This document shows positions 1 through 10,826 of a stretch of DNA of 64,000 bases, one piece after another. Source of the DNA: Moringa oleifera (Eukaryota > Streptophyta > Magnoliopsida > Brassicales > Moringaceae); assembly GCA_021397835.1 (NCBI GenBank), contig JAJFZO010000446.1, positions 496,001 to 560,000 of the forward strand, written 5' to 3'. The notes below the pieces were generated by a model. It worked only from the letters and a program-made list of their open reading frames with translations. It was not told where the DNA came from and searched no databases. Positions within the stretch are counted from its first letter, which is position 1; each line of letters starts with the position of its first letter. Position numbers and translations under genes: made by a program.

Positions 1-2100
1 ATGAAAAGAATATTGAAAAGAGGGACAAAAAGTGCTTGAAATTGTTGAGGGGGAAGCAGATGGGGGTCAGTGAGTCAATAGGCAAGTAAACCCGTAAGGC
101 CCAAGGAAGCCGATTAGTGGGATCCTTCGCTGATGCCTTGTCGATGAACATTGATCTTTAGAGAAGGGTTTGAGTGTAAGCATGCCTATCAAGGCTTGAA
201 AGATGATGAACTATGCTCCATCAACGTGAAGACAGAGGAAATTCTAGTGGAGACCGACAACGGTACTGACATGTAAATAGTTCATCTGACTTAAATATTA
301 GGGTAGAAGACTAATTAAATCCTCTAATATCTAGTTCCCTCTAAAGTTTCCCTCCAGATAGCTAGAGCTCACATGCGAGTTCTATCGGGTAAAGCTAATG
401 ATTAAAGGCATTGAGGGCACAATGCCCTTGACCTATGCCCAAACAAAGAATTAGTAGGACAAGGTGGCTGCTTCATTGAACAGTCCCATGGAATCGAGCG
501 CTCTAAGTGGGCCATTCTTTGGTCAATAGAACTAGTAATGCAAGATGAATCGAAAGCCCGGTTATAGTGCCCAATTGCACACTAAATTAGAACCCATAAA
601 GGTTGTTGGTCAATTAGGATAGAAGAACGTTGGCCATGGAAGTTGAAATTTCATAAAGAGTGTGTAACAACTCACCTACAAAATCAACTATCCCCAAAAA
701 TGCATGGCGTTAAAGTGCACGACCTATCCTCAACCACTAGGGCAAGGACTAAGCCCCAATGAGTAGAAGGCCACAGTGGTGATTGCAAAACTCAAGGAAT
801 GAGCTCAGGTAGAGCAAGCATCATTGCAGATATTCAAACAAGAACTTTGAAGGTGGAAGAGGGGAAGGTTCCATGTGAACAGCAGTTGCACATGGGCTAG
901 TGGATCCTAAATGATGGGAGAGGCCCATTAGATAGCATCTCGGTGAGAGCTTCGAAAAAACATTTGGTTAAAATTTTGGAATCAGGACGTGGTGGCTGAT
1001 GATAAATTTAGGGAGTACAAAGACATCGACGTGGCCTTCGAGAAGAGTTATCATTTCTATTTAATAGCCAGCCTACCCTAAAAATGGCTTAGCCGGAGGT
1101 AGGGTCTGCATGGTGTCCAATGTGCTCCTAATAGCCCTTGAAAATCTAAGGGATCAAGTGCTTTCCACTCTCGATTATACTCATAACTGCATCACGCCAC
1201 TATGGTGAGCAGCCCCAAATCGATGGAATAATATAGGCAAAAAAAGTTAGCAAATGGAGCTGTAACCTTAGGAAAAGGATTGGCTTTTAGGGCTGGGCAC
1301 AAGGGCCCTAATCTCGAACCTGTCGATTATCGGTGGACTGCTTGAGCTACTCTTACGATAAAAGTTGGTCACCATGTGTTGATTAGGGGATTAAGTAGGA
1401 GCGACTACTTAGAGGCCTTCCTTGGGTGTTAAACAGCTAACTCAAAACCAGCATGGACAAGAGGAATCCAACTTTTTATTTGCAACAAAGCATTGCGATA
1501 GTCTCTGCAAATGCTCACGCAATGTGATTTCTACCCAATGCTGTAAATGTTAAAGTGAAAAAATTCGACTAGGCATAGGCAAACGATGGGATTAACTATG
1601 ACTCTCTTAAGGAAGCCAAATGTATTGTAATGTAATTAGTGATGTACATATATGGATTAACGAGATTCCTACTATCCCTATCTACTATCTAACAAAACCG
1701 TAGCCAAAGAATAAGCTTAGCAAAATCAGCGAGGAAAGAAAACCCTGTTGAGCTTAACTCTAGTTTGACTTTGTGAAATGACTTGAGAGTTGTAGGATAA
1801 GTGGGAGTCGAAAATGACAAAAGTGAAATACGGCTACTTTTAACATTATTGTACTTATTTCGTGAATCAAAGGTGGGACATTGCCTTTCTTTTTGGCCCA
1901 AGACCAACCATGGGTGGCCAATCCTAGCGCAAGACATTGTCATATGAAGAGTTTGGCTAGGGTGGCACATCTTTTAAAAGATTACGTAGGTTTCCTAACA
2001 TGAGCTTAATGAAAATGGAAATCTTGCATGGAACAAAAGGGTAAAAGCTCGTTTGATGCAGATTTCCAATACGAATATGAACCATGAAATCGTCGCCTAC
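1..2100 (+). rRNA. 25S rRNA pseudogene, copy A (both ends missing)
   Basis: This is degenerate large-subunit rRNA of the 60S ribosome. The window opens inside the 25S 5' domain, a few hundred nucleotides from the gene start, and collinear 25S sequence runs to about 2095. It includes the segments around 'ctctaaagtttccctc' (340), 'gaaggttccatgtgaac' (864) and 'gactctcttaaggaagcc' (1601). A deletion near position 69-70 joins the start of a variable domain to the later 'gagtcaa..ggcaagtaaacc' segment. At about 2095-2100 the sequence passes directly into an IGS subrepeat, so roughly the last 0.8 kb of 25S, including the sarcin-ricin loop, and the 3' ETS are missing. Many conserved C and G positions read T and A. 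It cannot give a functional rRNA. Identity is certain from conserved blocks; exact ends are good to about 10 bp. Confidence 0.95.
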
Positions 2101-5100
2101 CGTCGCTACATCCCTCAATCGTGTGCCCAATGTGCACGTCACTAGCGCCACATTGTCTAGTCCAAGGGCATGGGAGGCAAGCCACAGCTGCCCCCAGTTG
2201 GCACAACATGGGTGCAAGGCATAGTGTGTCATGGCATAGGGTGCACCAGCACAACTAAAAGCGCCCCATGCGAGCCAGCCATTGTCCCTATGTCCCTCGA
2301 TCGTGCGCCAGGAGAGTCACATCACCTTGTCCAAGGGCATGGAAGGTAAGCCGCAGCTACTTGCAACAGGCATTATAGGTGCAAAAGGCCTAACATGCCA
2401 TAACGCAAAATGCGCTAGCAAAGTAAAGAATGCCCTATACAAGCAAGTCCCTCATAGCTACATGCCTTAATCGTGTGCCTAGCAAGTGCGCCATGAGTGC
2501 CGTTTTGGCAGGTCCAAGGGCATAGGAGGCAAGCCATGATTGACCACAGTATGCACGGCATGGGTGAAACGCCCTACGTGCTGCAAGACAAGGCGTCAGC
2601 ACAACGAAAGGCACCCTATGGGAGCCAGCCCCTCATTGCTATGTACCTCGATCGTGTGCCCAACGAGTGTACCATGAAAGTAACATCACTTGGTCCAATG
2701 GTATGGCAGGTAAGCCATGATTAAGCCAAAAGAGCCTTATGAGAGCTAGCCCCACATCGACACATGGCTCAATCGTATGCCCAATGAGCATGCCATAAGG
2801 GTTGCATGGCCTGGTTCAAGGGCCCAAGAGGCAAGCCATATGCAGTAAGCAAGGTATGGGTGTAAGGCCCAACAAGCTACCTTACACAGGGTGCGCCAGC
2901 CAAGCTAAGAGCATCACATGTGAGCAAACCCTTCGTCGCTAAGTCCCTCAATCATGTGCCAAACGAGTGTCCCAAAAGTGTCATGTTGCCTTTCCCAAAG
3001 GCATGAGAGGCAAGCCACGGCTGCCCCCAATAAGTACAACCTGGGTGAAGGGTCGAGCTTGCCACGGCAAAGGGTGCATTAGCCAAGCTAAGAGCGCCCC
3101 ATGCGAGCCAATCCCTTATCGTTAAGTCCCTCAATCATGTGCCTAGTGAGTCATGAGCACAGTGTCACCTAGTCCAAGGGCATAAGAGGTAAGCCACAGC
3201 TGCCCCTAGAAAGTATGACATGGTTGCAAGGCGAAACATGCCACAGCTTGGAGGGTGGCAACCAAAAGGGCCCCACATAAGCCAATCCCTCGTCTCTACA
3301 TCCCTCAATTGTGTGCCAAATGATATGCCCAATGAGTATGCCACAAGGATCGCATCACTAAGCAAGATGGCAGGTGAGGCATGCCATAGCTGCTCTAAGC
3401 ATGCACGACCTAGGTACAAGGCCCAGCATGACATAAAAAATGGCACGCTAGCCAACGTAAGAGAACCTTGTGTGAGCGAGTCCTTCGTTATTGTGTCCCT
3501 CCATCGTGTGCCTAACAAGAACAAGTGCTGCATTGCCTTGTCCAAGGGCATGCGAGGTAAGCCATGGCTGCCCCCAGTAGACATGGCATAGGCACATAGC
3601 CCAGCATGCCGCAACAAAGGGTGCACCAACCAAGCCGAAAGAGCCCCACATGAGCCGAGCCCTCGTTGCTAAGTCCCTCAATCATTTGCCCAGTCAACGT
3701 GCTAACCGCATAGCATCACCTAGTCCAAGGATACTATAGGTAAGCTAAAGCTGAATCTAGAAGGCACAACATGGATGCAAAGCATGGGGGGTGGCAACCA
3801 AAAGCGCCCCATATAAGCTAGTCTCTCGTTGCTACATCCCTTGACCATATGCCAAACGAGTATGCCCAACGAGTATGCCATAATTGTCATGTCAGCGAGG
3901 ACAAGGACATGAGAGGTAAGCCACAGTTGCCCCAAGCATGTACAACCTTGGTACAAGGCCCGACGTGCCATAAACAATGGCGCGTTAACCAAGCAAAGAA
4001 CGCCTTATGTGAACAAACCCTTCGTCATTATGTCCCTCAATCGTGTGCCCAACGAGCATGCCACAAGCACTGCATCGCCTTGTCCAAGGGCATGAGAGGT
4101 ATGCCATAACTACTTCCAGCAGCCATGGTATAGGCGCACATCCTAGCATGCCACAAGTAAAAGGCATACCAGCCAAACCAAGAGCACCCCACACGAGCCA
4201 TCCCCTTGTCTCTACGTCCCTTAAGCATGTGCCAAGCGAGGATGCCTTGAGATCCACATTGCCTTTTCTAAGGGCATGAGAGGCAAGCCACTACTACCTC
4301 TAATAGATACAGCATGAGGGCAAGGACTAGTGTGCTGCCACATAGGGCTCGCCATTTAAGCCAAGAGCACACTACACAAGCGAGCCCTTTGTCATCACGT
4401 CCCTCAATTGTGTGCCTAGGGAGTGTGCCATAAGGGCTGCATTGCTTAGTCCAAGGGAACAAGAGGCAAGCAAAAGCTGCCCCCAATAGGTATGGCATGG
4501 GCAGACGGCCCAGCATGCTTTGACACAAGGCTGGCTAATCAAGTCAAGGATGCCTATGCGAGTCAACCCCTCATTGCTATGTACCTCGATCGTGTGCCTA
4601 ACAAGCATCCCATGAGAACTGCTTTGCCTGGTCTAAGGCCATGGAAGGCAGGCCATGGTAACCCGTAGCAAGCATGGCATAGGTGCAAGGCCTACCATGC
4701 CATAGCACAGAGTGCACCAGCCAAGCTAAGAGCGCCCCATGCGAACCAACCTCTCTTTGCCATGTCCCTCGATCGTGTGCGCATCGAGCACGCCATGAGT
4801 GTCGCGTCACCTTGTCCAAAGGCATGAGAGGTAAGACACAGCTATTTCCAGCAGCCACAGCATGGGCGCAAGGCCCAACTTTCCACGACATAGTCCGCAC
4901 CATCGAAGCCAAAAGAGCCCAATGAGAGCTAACCCCTCGTCGCTATGTCCCATAAATATGAGCACCACGAGTGTGCCACGAGTGTTGTGTAGCCAAATCC
5001 AAGGTCATGAGAGACTAACAATAGCTACCCTAAGTAGGCATGGCATAGGCGCAAAGGTCACCATGTTGTAGCATAAGCTACGCCCAGCAAGCCGTGAGTG

Positions 5101-5110
5101 CCTCATGCAA
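2096..5110. repeat. IGS subrepeat array (about 180 bp units)
   Basis: Diverged tandem repeats of about 180 bp, following directly from truncated 25S copy A. Recurring landmarks in each unit are 'ccctcgatcgtgtgccca', 'tccaagggcatg.gaggcaag', 'aggcatggcatgggcgcaag' and 'gccaagccaagagcgcccca'. The 'atcgtg' landmark falls near 2301, 2470, 2651, 2772 and 2951; the short interval reflects a deletion. There is no rRNA sequence in the array. The same subrepeat recurs downstream of every 25S copy here, so it is the characteristic spacer repeat of this rDNA. No protein-coding gene is supported. Confidence 0.9.
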
Positions 5111-7345
5111 GCAAGCCGCAAGCACGCTGTGAAGCGTTGCATGTGGTATTGGTGTTGATTACATGGGCTAGACAGGCTAGCCCATGATTGCAGCTATATT
5201 GGACTCTTAAGGCAACTATGGATGGCTGCAGCTATGCATGACAAGGCAGCATGCATGCACACTGGGCCATGTAGAGGCAATGCTGCACCAACACGTTGGT
5301 CGTAATGCCCAATTGCAAATTTTTATGAATTAATGATCCTTTGATTGTTGAGATTCTCCATAAAAGATTCAAAGAAATCATGCAATTTATTAGGAGTCTG
5401 ACCCTCAAATTTGGAAGCATTCTGACTCACGGACAATTTTTCATAATTTTTTAATTTTTTGGCTATGTAAAATTCATAAAAAAATTAGATGCTCCAAAAA
5501 TGTTGAAATTTTTTATGTTGATAGATATGATTATTCTCTAAATTTATGCAAAATTTCACTTTAAAACACCTTATACATAATTTTTTAAACCATTATAATA
5601 GATCAAATGTATTGATGTTTCCTCACACCATAAGTGAATTGTCATTTAAGACTCTCTAGTGAGAGGAACACATTCGCTTAATGGGTGCTTATGGGCCACG
5701 CTTGCTCCCTCGCTGGCTACCCATATGGGTAGGCACTGGGCATGGGAGACCAACTGCACTTGGCATGGCTACAAGGCCTATCGTGGCGTGGCACAAGGCG
5801 CACAAGCCAAGCCATGAGAGCCTCATATGTGCTAACCTCTCATCGCTACGTCCTTCGATCGTGTGCCCAACGAGCATGCAACCAACATCGCGTGACTTGG
5901 TCCACAGGCATGGGGGCACCTCTTGGGCGTATCGTGCCGAAGCACAAGGTGTGCCAAGCAAGCCGAGAGTCCCTTACCCAAGCAAGCCACAAGCACGCTT
6001 TGAAGCGTCGCATGTGCTGTGGGTTTTGATTACAAGGGCTATTTGAACTAGGCCATAGCTCGAAGCTATACTGGAGTCTCACGGCAGCCATGAGTGGCTG
6101 TAGGTTCATCTAGAGGCAACACTATTGGACAGCCATTGGACAAGGCAGCAAGCATGCACTCTAGGCCATCTAGAGGCAACACTGCCCAATTATTGGGCAT
6201 AACACCCAACTATAAACTTTTTATGAATGGATGGTCTTTTGACTATTGAATTACTACATAAATGACTCAAAAAAAAAAAATCAAACAATTCATTAGGAGT
6301 CTACCCCACAAATTTATGAGCATTCCAATTCATGGGCTAGTTTTCATGATTTCTTAAACTTTTTTGCTGTATAAAATCAATTAAAAAAATTAATCCTTAG
6401 ACAAATATAAAATTTTTTATGTTGGCAGATCTTATTATTTTCTACATTTATACAAATTTTTTTGCACAAAATTCCTTGTGAATAATTTTTTAGACCCAAT
6501 ATGATGATTTAGACATATTGATGTTTCTTTCTACTTGAAGTGAATTTTACAATTAAGACTTTTTAAGGGAGAAGAGCTTGCTGCTTGGTGGGCACTCATG
6601 GGCCAAGCATGCTCCCCCATGCCCACCCACATGGACAGGTGCCAAGTGTAGGAAAATTGACACACATGGCATTGGCACAAGGCCTAATGTGCGACGACAT
6701 AAAACCCTAGCCTAGCCAAGAGATCCCTGCGCAAGCCAGCTGTCATCCTTATGTCCATCGATCATGTGCCCAACGAGTGTGCCACAAGCGCCACGTCACT
6801 TTGTGCAAGGGCATAAGAGGCTAGCCATAGCCACCCCAAATTTAGCACTACATGGGCGTAAGGGCTAACAGCACAAGGTGCACTAGGCAAGTTAAGAGTG
6901 CCCCATGCAAGCAAGTCGCAAGCATGTTGTGAGGCATCATATGTGCAATGGGTGTTGATTACATGGTGCAAGGTCATAGAATAGGTAGCATGCACACACC
7001 CTGGGCCATCTAAAGGCAACGTTTACCACGTATTGGCTGTAATGCCTAGTTGTAAAGTTTTTGTGAATTAATGGTCTTTTGATCGTTGAGTTATTGCACA
7101 AATGTCTCAAATAAATCATCCAATTCATTAGGAGTCTACCCCATAGATTTAGGAAGATTTTGACTCACAGGCTATTTTTCATGATTTTTTGGATTTTTGA
7201 CCATACAAAATTCATTAAAAATTAGATGCTCATAAAATTCTAAAATTTTTTATGTTGGTAGATTTGATTATTCTCTACATATGTGCAAAATTTTAGCTCA
7301 AAATTTCTTGTAAATAATTTTTTAAACATATTATTATGGCTCAAT
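5111..7345. repeat. IGS: three AT-rich blocks alternating with subrepeats
   Basis: Three copies of an AT-rich spacer block, at about 5111-5660, 5990-6570 and 6910-7345. Short GC-richer stretches of about 300 bp separate them. Each block opens with 'gcaagc..gcaagcacgctgtgaagcgt', passes 'gttgattacatgggctag', then 'cattaggagtctg.cc' and 'ttattctctac', and normally ends at 'aagactctttaggg..gagga'. The first two block ends are about 910 bp apart. The third block is truncated near 7340, where sequence jumps into another subrepeat. This is the same unit that forms the long higher-order array after 51.9 kb. Confidence 0.85.
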
Positions 7346-9065
7346 TAAGGGAGGCAATAGGCATCGGACACCCAGGGCACATGGCATGGGCACAAGGCCT
7401 ATCATGCTACGGCATAAGGCACGTTAGCCAAGCCAAATGAGCCCCACACAAGCCAACCCCTCTTCACCACTACCATCAATCGTGTTGCTAGTTAGTGTGT
7501 CTTGAGAATTGCATTGCTTGGTCCAAAGGAACAATAGGTAAGCCATGGCTGCCCCCACTAGGCATGGCATAGGCGTAGGGCCCACGTGAGCCTGCTCCTT
7601 ATCACTACATCCCTCGATCATGTGCCCAATGAGCATGCCGTGAGCACTGTGTCACTCTATCTAAGGGCATGGGAGGCAAGCCAAGCCTGCCCTTACTAGG
7701 TAAGGCATGGGTGCAAGGCCCTTCGTGCGATCGTAAAAATGGCATCAACCAAACCAAGAATGCCTCACACTAGGCAACCCTTTGTCAATAAATCCTTTGA
7801 TTGTGTGCCTAGTGAGCATGACATAAGCATCACATTGCCTGATCCAAGGGTGTGAGAGGCAAGCCATGAGGTCCCCCAGTTGGCATGGCATGGACGCAAG
7901 GCCCAGCATGCGATGGCATATGGCGTACCAGCTAAGGGAAAAGTACCGCATGTAAGCAAGGCCCTCGTCATAAGGTCCATCACTCGTGTACTTAGGGAGC
8001 ATGCCACGAGTGCTGCATTGCTTGGTCTAAGGGAATGGTGGGCAAGCAATGACCTCCCCTAGTAGGCTCGACATGGCCACAAGGCCCAATATGCTGCTTT
8101 ATAGGCTAACTAGTGAAGCCAAGAATGCCCAATGTAAGCCAACCCCTCGATCGTATGCTTAGTAAGCATGGCACGAGAGTCATGTTGCCTAGTTAAGGGC
8201 ATCAAAGGCGAGCCATGGCTATCTCTAGCAGGCAGGGCATGGGCATAAGGCCAAGCGTGCTGCCACACAAGGCACGCCAGCCAAGTTAAGATTGCCCCAC
8301 ATGAGCCGACCTGTTATCACTATATCCCTTAATCATTTGACTAGCGAGCATGCCATTATTACCATGTTGCCTAATCAAGCAAGCCATTCACTGCCCTCTA
8401 TTGGTAGGGCATGAGAAAAAGGCCTGACATGCTGCCACATGAGGCACTCTAGCCAAGCCAAGAGCACCTCCCGCGAGCTAACCATTTTTCACTACGTCTG
8501 TTTATCGTTTATCCAACGAGCATGCCATAAGTGCTATGTCACTTGCTCCAAGGGCGTGAGAGGCAAGCCATGGCAGCCCCTAGTAGGCACTGTATGGGCA
8601 CAAGGGCAACATGTTGCTATATAGGGCACACCAGCTAAACCAAGTGCACCTCGTGTGAGCTAGTCCCTCGTAGTTACGTCCCTCGACCGTGTTACGAATA
8701 AGCATGCCACAAGCACCACATCACCATGTCCAATGGCTCTAAAGGTAAGCTACGATTGCTCCTAGCTAGCAAGGCATAGGCACAAGGCCCAGAGTGCTAC
8801 TACACGAGGCACACCAGCCAAGCCAAGAGCACCCTATGCTAGGCAGCTTGTCATGGCTACATTCCTCGATTGTGTGTTTAACGAGCATGCCATGAGCACC
8901 ATATCGTCAGGTCTAAGGGTCCTAGTGCCCAATAATGGCTACCTTCAGTAGGCATGGTATGAGTGCATGGCCCAACATGCTATAGCACAAGACAAGCTAG
9001 CGAAGCAAAGAGCATCCAATGCGAGCTAAACACAAGCACATTATAAGGCGTCGTATGTGTTATGG
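7346..9065. repeat. IGS subrepeat array (about 180 bp units)
   Basis: A second tandem run of the 180-bp spacer subrepeat with the same landmarks ('ccctcgatcatgtgccca', 'aagggcatgggaggcaag', 'ggcacaaggcccag'). It leads into a partial AT-rich block and then the 5' ETS of copy B. Several units carry small deletions. No gene is supported. Confidence 0.88.
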
Positions 9066-9215
9066 GTGTTGATTACATGGGCTAGTTCAGCTAGACCATG
9101 GCTCCAAGCTATGCTGAACTCTCAGGGTAGCCATGGGTGGTTGTAGGTACACTAGATTGGGCAGCATGGAAGCACTTCTAGGCCATCTAAAGGCAACCTC
9201 ATAGCCAATGATGCA
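9066..9215. repeat. Truncated AT-rich IGS block upstream of copy B
   Basis: Only the first 150 bp or so of the AT-rich block is present: 'gttgattacatgggctag', 'ctatgctgaactctcag' and 'ggccatctaaaggcaac'. It then breaks off at about 9200 and unique spacer begins, leading to the putative Pol I start. The remaining 400 bp of the block is missing. Confidence 0.75.
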
Positions 9216-9261
9216 TGGCCAACAGCCACCACCACTAGCAGATAAGCGATTGACGATGTCA

Positions 9262-9282
9262 GCCTATAAAGGTGGGCATGTC
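9262..9282 (+). promoter_or_regulatory. Candidate RNA polymerase I initiation site, copy B
   Basis: The string 'tataaaggtgggcatg' (9265-9280) resembles the plant Pol I initiation consensus (TATA followed by a purine-rich, G-rich start). It sits where spacer repeats end and 5' ETS sequence begins, about 1.56 kb upstream of 18S. The aligned site in copy E (about 41673-41690) reads 'taacaaatgtgggcatg', so the TATA core is lost there while the following 'gtgggcatg' is kept. The assignment rests on motif resemblance and position only. Confidence 0.4.
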
Positions 9283-10826
9283 CCATCAGTAGCCCACAAA
9301 GTGGCCAAAAATGTAGGAAATAAAATAAGGTAAATTATGGGCAATGAAACAAGCTATGTGATGAATAATAAGCGGAGATATGGCTAGACAAACTCAATAG
9401 TATGGGCAACAAAGTTAACGACAATGCATGCTATAGAGGCCCTACCCACTTAGAGAATTTTAAACATGTGAAGTGCTTTGCTGCATGCCCTTGAGGTGAC
9501 AAATGTTGAATTTGATCCTAATGCTCAAGCATGCTGAGGTAAACACTTTGCATAGCGATCAACGACACAATTATCAACCATTAACATCAAGCCAGCCACA
9601 AGCTCAGCATGGGCATGGCGTGACACCCTTATTGGCAAGGCCTCATCGATGTCCCTTGCTATTGAAAACTTGTCCTTTGATATCAAAGCTTGATTATTTA
9701 AGCAGTAAAGTTAATGATGATGCATGTTATACCAAGGCTTACCTGCTTAGGGGATTCTGAGCATGCAGAGTTTTTTGCTATAGGCACTAAAAGTGAAGGA
9801 TGATGGAGTATACCCTAATGCTTAGGCTTACTGAGGTGGACTCTTTATGCAACATGGTTGATAACATGGTCATTAACCGTTAGCATTAAGCGAGCCACAC
9901 GCTTAGCGTAGGCATGATAAGACACCCTTGCTGTCAAGCCCTCATTGGTGTCCCTTACTATTAAAAACTTATCCCTTATTATCGAAGCTCAATGGTTTGG
10001 GCAGCAAATTTAATGATGATGCATGTTATTTGAGGGCCCATTTACTTAGTGAATTTTGAGGATATGGGGTGCTTCACTCTAGGCCCTTAAGGTGACAAAT
10101 GCAGGGGTTGATCCTAATGCTCAAGTGTGCCGAGGTGGACTCTTTATACAACGTGATCGATGGCACAACATTGACTATTTGCATTGAGCGAGCAACACAC
10201 TCTGCCTGGGCATCGCATGACACCCCTACTGCCAAGGCCTCATCGATGTCCCTTGCCATTGAAACTTTTCATGCTTAGCGATGGCACTCAATGATTTGCA
10301 AGATCGATGGGTCTTATGCTCATCAGCTTGTAACTTGTTTAGTGCTGCTACTACGCATTTGTATGTGTGGTGTGTGAATGGTAATCTTATTATGCACTTT
10401 GGTAGGCTCCATGCTCTCGCATTAAACTATTGGCTAGCACATTACTTTTACTTAACCCTGAGCTTTTTGTTGGCATTCATGGGCGACATTAGGACCTTGT
10501 GTCCTGTGCCTTTACAAATTGACTTTCATGATTTAAGTCATCTATCTTTGCACTTTGCCCTTCATGGGCTTATGTGGAAACCTTATCTGAGTTTCATGTT
10601 TCAAGCACAGCTTGCTTCAACATATGGTTGCTTTGGTGCATAGGCACTTGGTCATCCCATCAAATGCAAAAGCTATTATGATGGGAGTGACCTTGGCCTC
10701 TGTCTGTCTAATCAAAAGCATTTACTCCATATCTTATCAATTTTTGAATGACGAACATGACAACTTTGGCCTTAGCAAGCCTTATAATATGTTCCAATCT
10801 TATTGGCATGGCATCTTAAAGGATGC
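9266..10826 (+). other. 5' external transcribed spacer (ETS), copy B
   Basis: Spacer between the candidate Pol I start and the 18S 5' end. It has a unique leader, then three tandem repeats of about 298 bp (9411-10290), then a stretch at 10290-10575 that is absent from copy E. The last part is shared with copy E: 'tttcaagcacagcttgcttc', 'ttggtgcataggcact' and 'gcatcttaaaggatgct' just before 18S. The open frames at 10281-10643 and 10612-10866 lie entirely in this spacer, and the second runs into 18S, so they are not genes. Confidence 0.75.
9411..10290 (+). repeat. Tandem triplication in the 5' ETS (about 298 bp units)
   Basis: Three direct copies begin with 'aaagttaacgacaatgcatg' (9411), 'aaagttaatgatgatgcatg' (9707) and 'aatttaatgatgatgcatg' (about 10006). 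The spacings are 296 and 299 bp. Each copy contains 'gatcctaatgctcaag', a segment on sub-family variants of 'agcgagccacac', and 'aaggcctcatcgatgtccct' or a close variant. Copy E has only one copy (about 41824 onward). Confidence 0.85.

Noticed and set aside
3165..3629. Minus-strand open frame of 154 codons with Cys-rich, repeated sequence
   Set aside because: It lies wholly in the 180-bp IGS subrepeats. The 60-residue internal periodicity follows from the repeat length, frames break in neighbouring units, and no domain is recognisable.
2096..9065. Possible CRISPR array or phage-like direct repeats
   Set aside because: Units of 180 bp diverge across their whole length without a constant repeat and unique spacers, and the context is plant rDNA spacer.
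10281..10643. Plus-strand open frame of 120 codons with hydrophobic stretches
   Set aside because: It sits inside the 5' ETS of copy B, and the segment is deleted from copy E. Composition and position fit spacer, not a gene.
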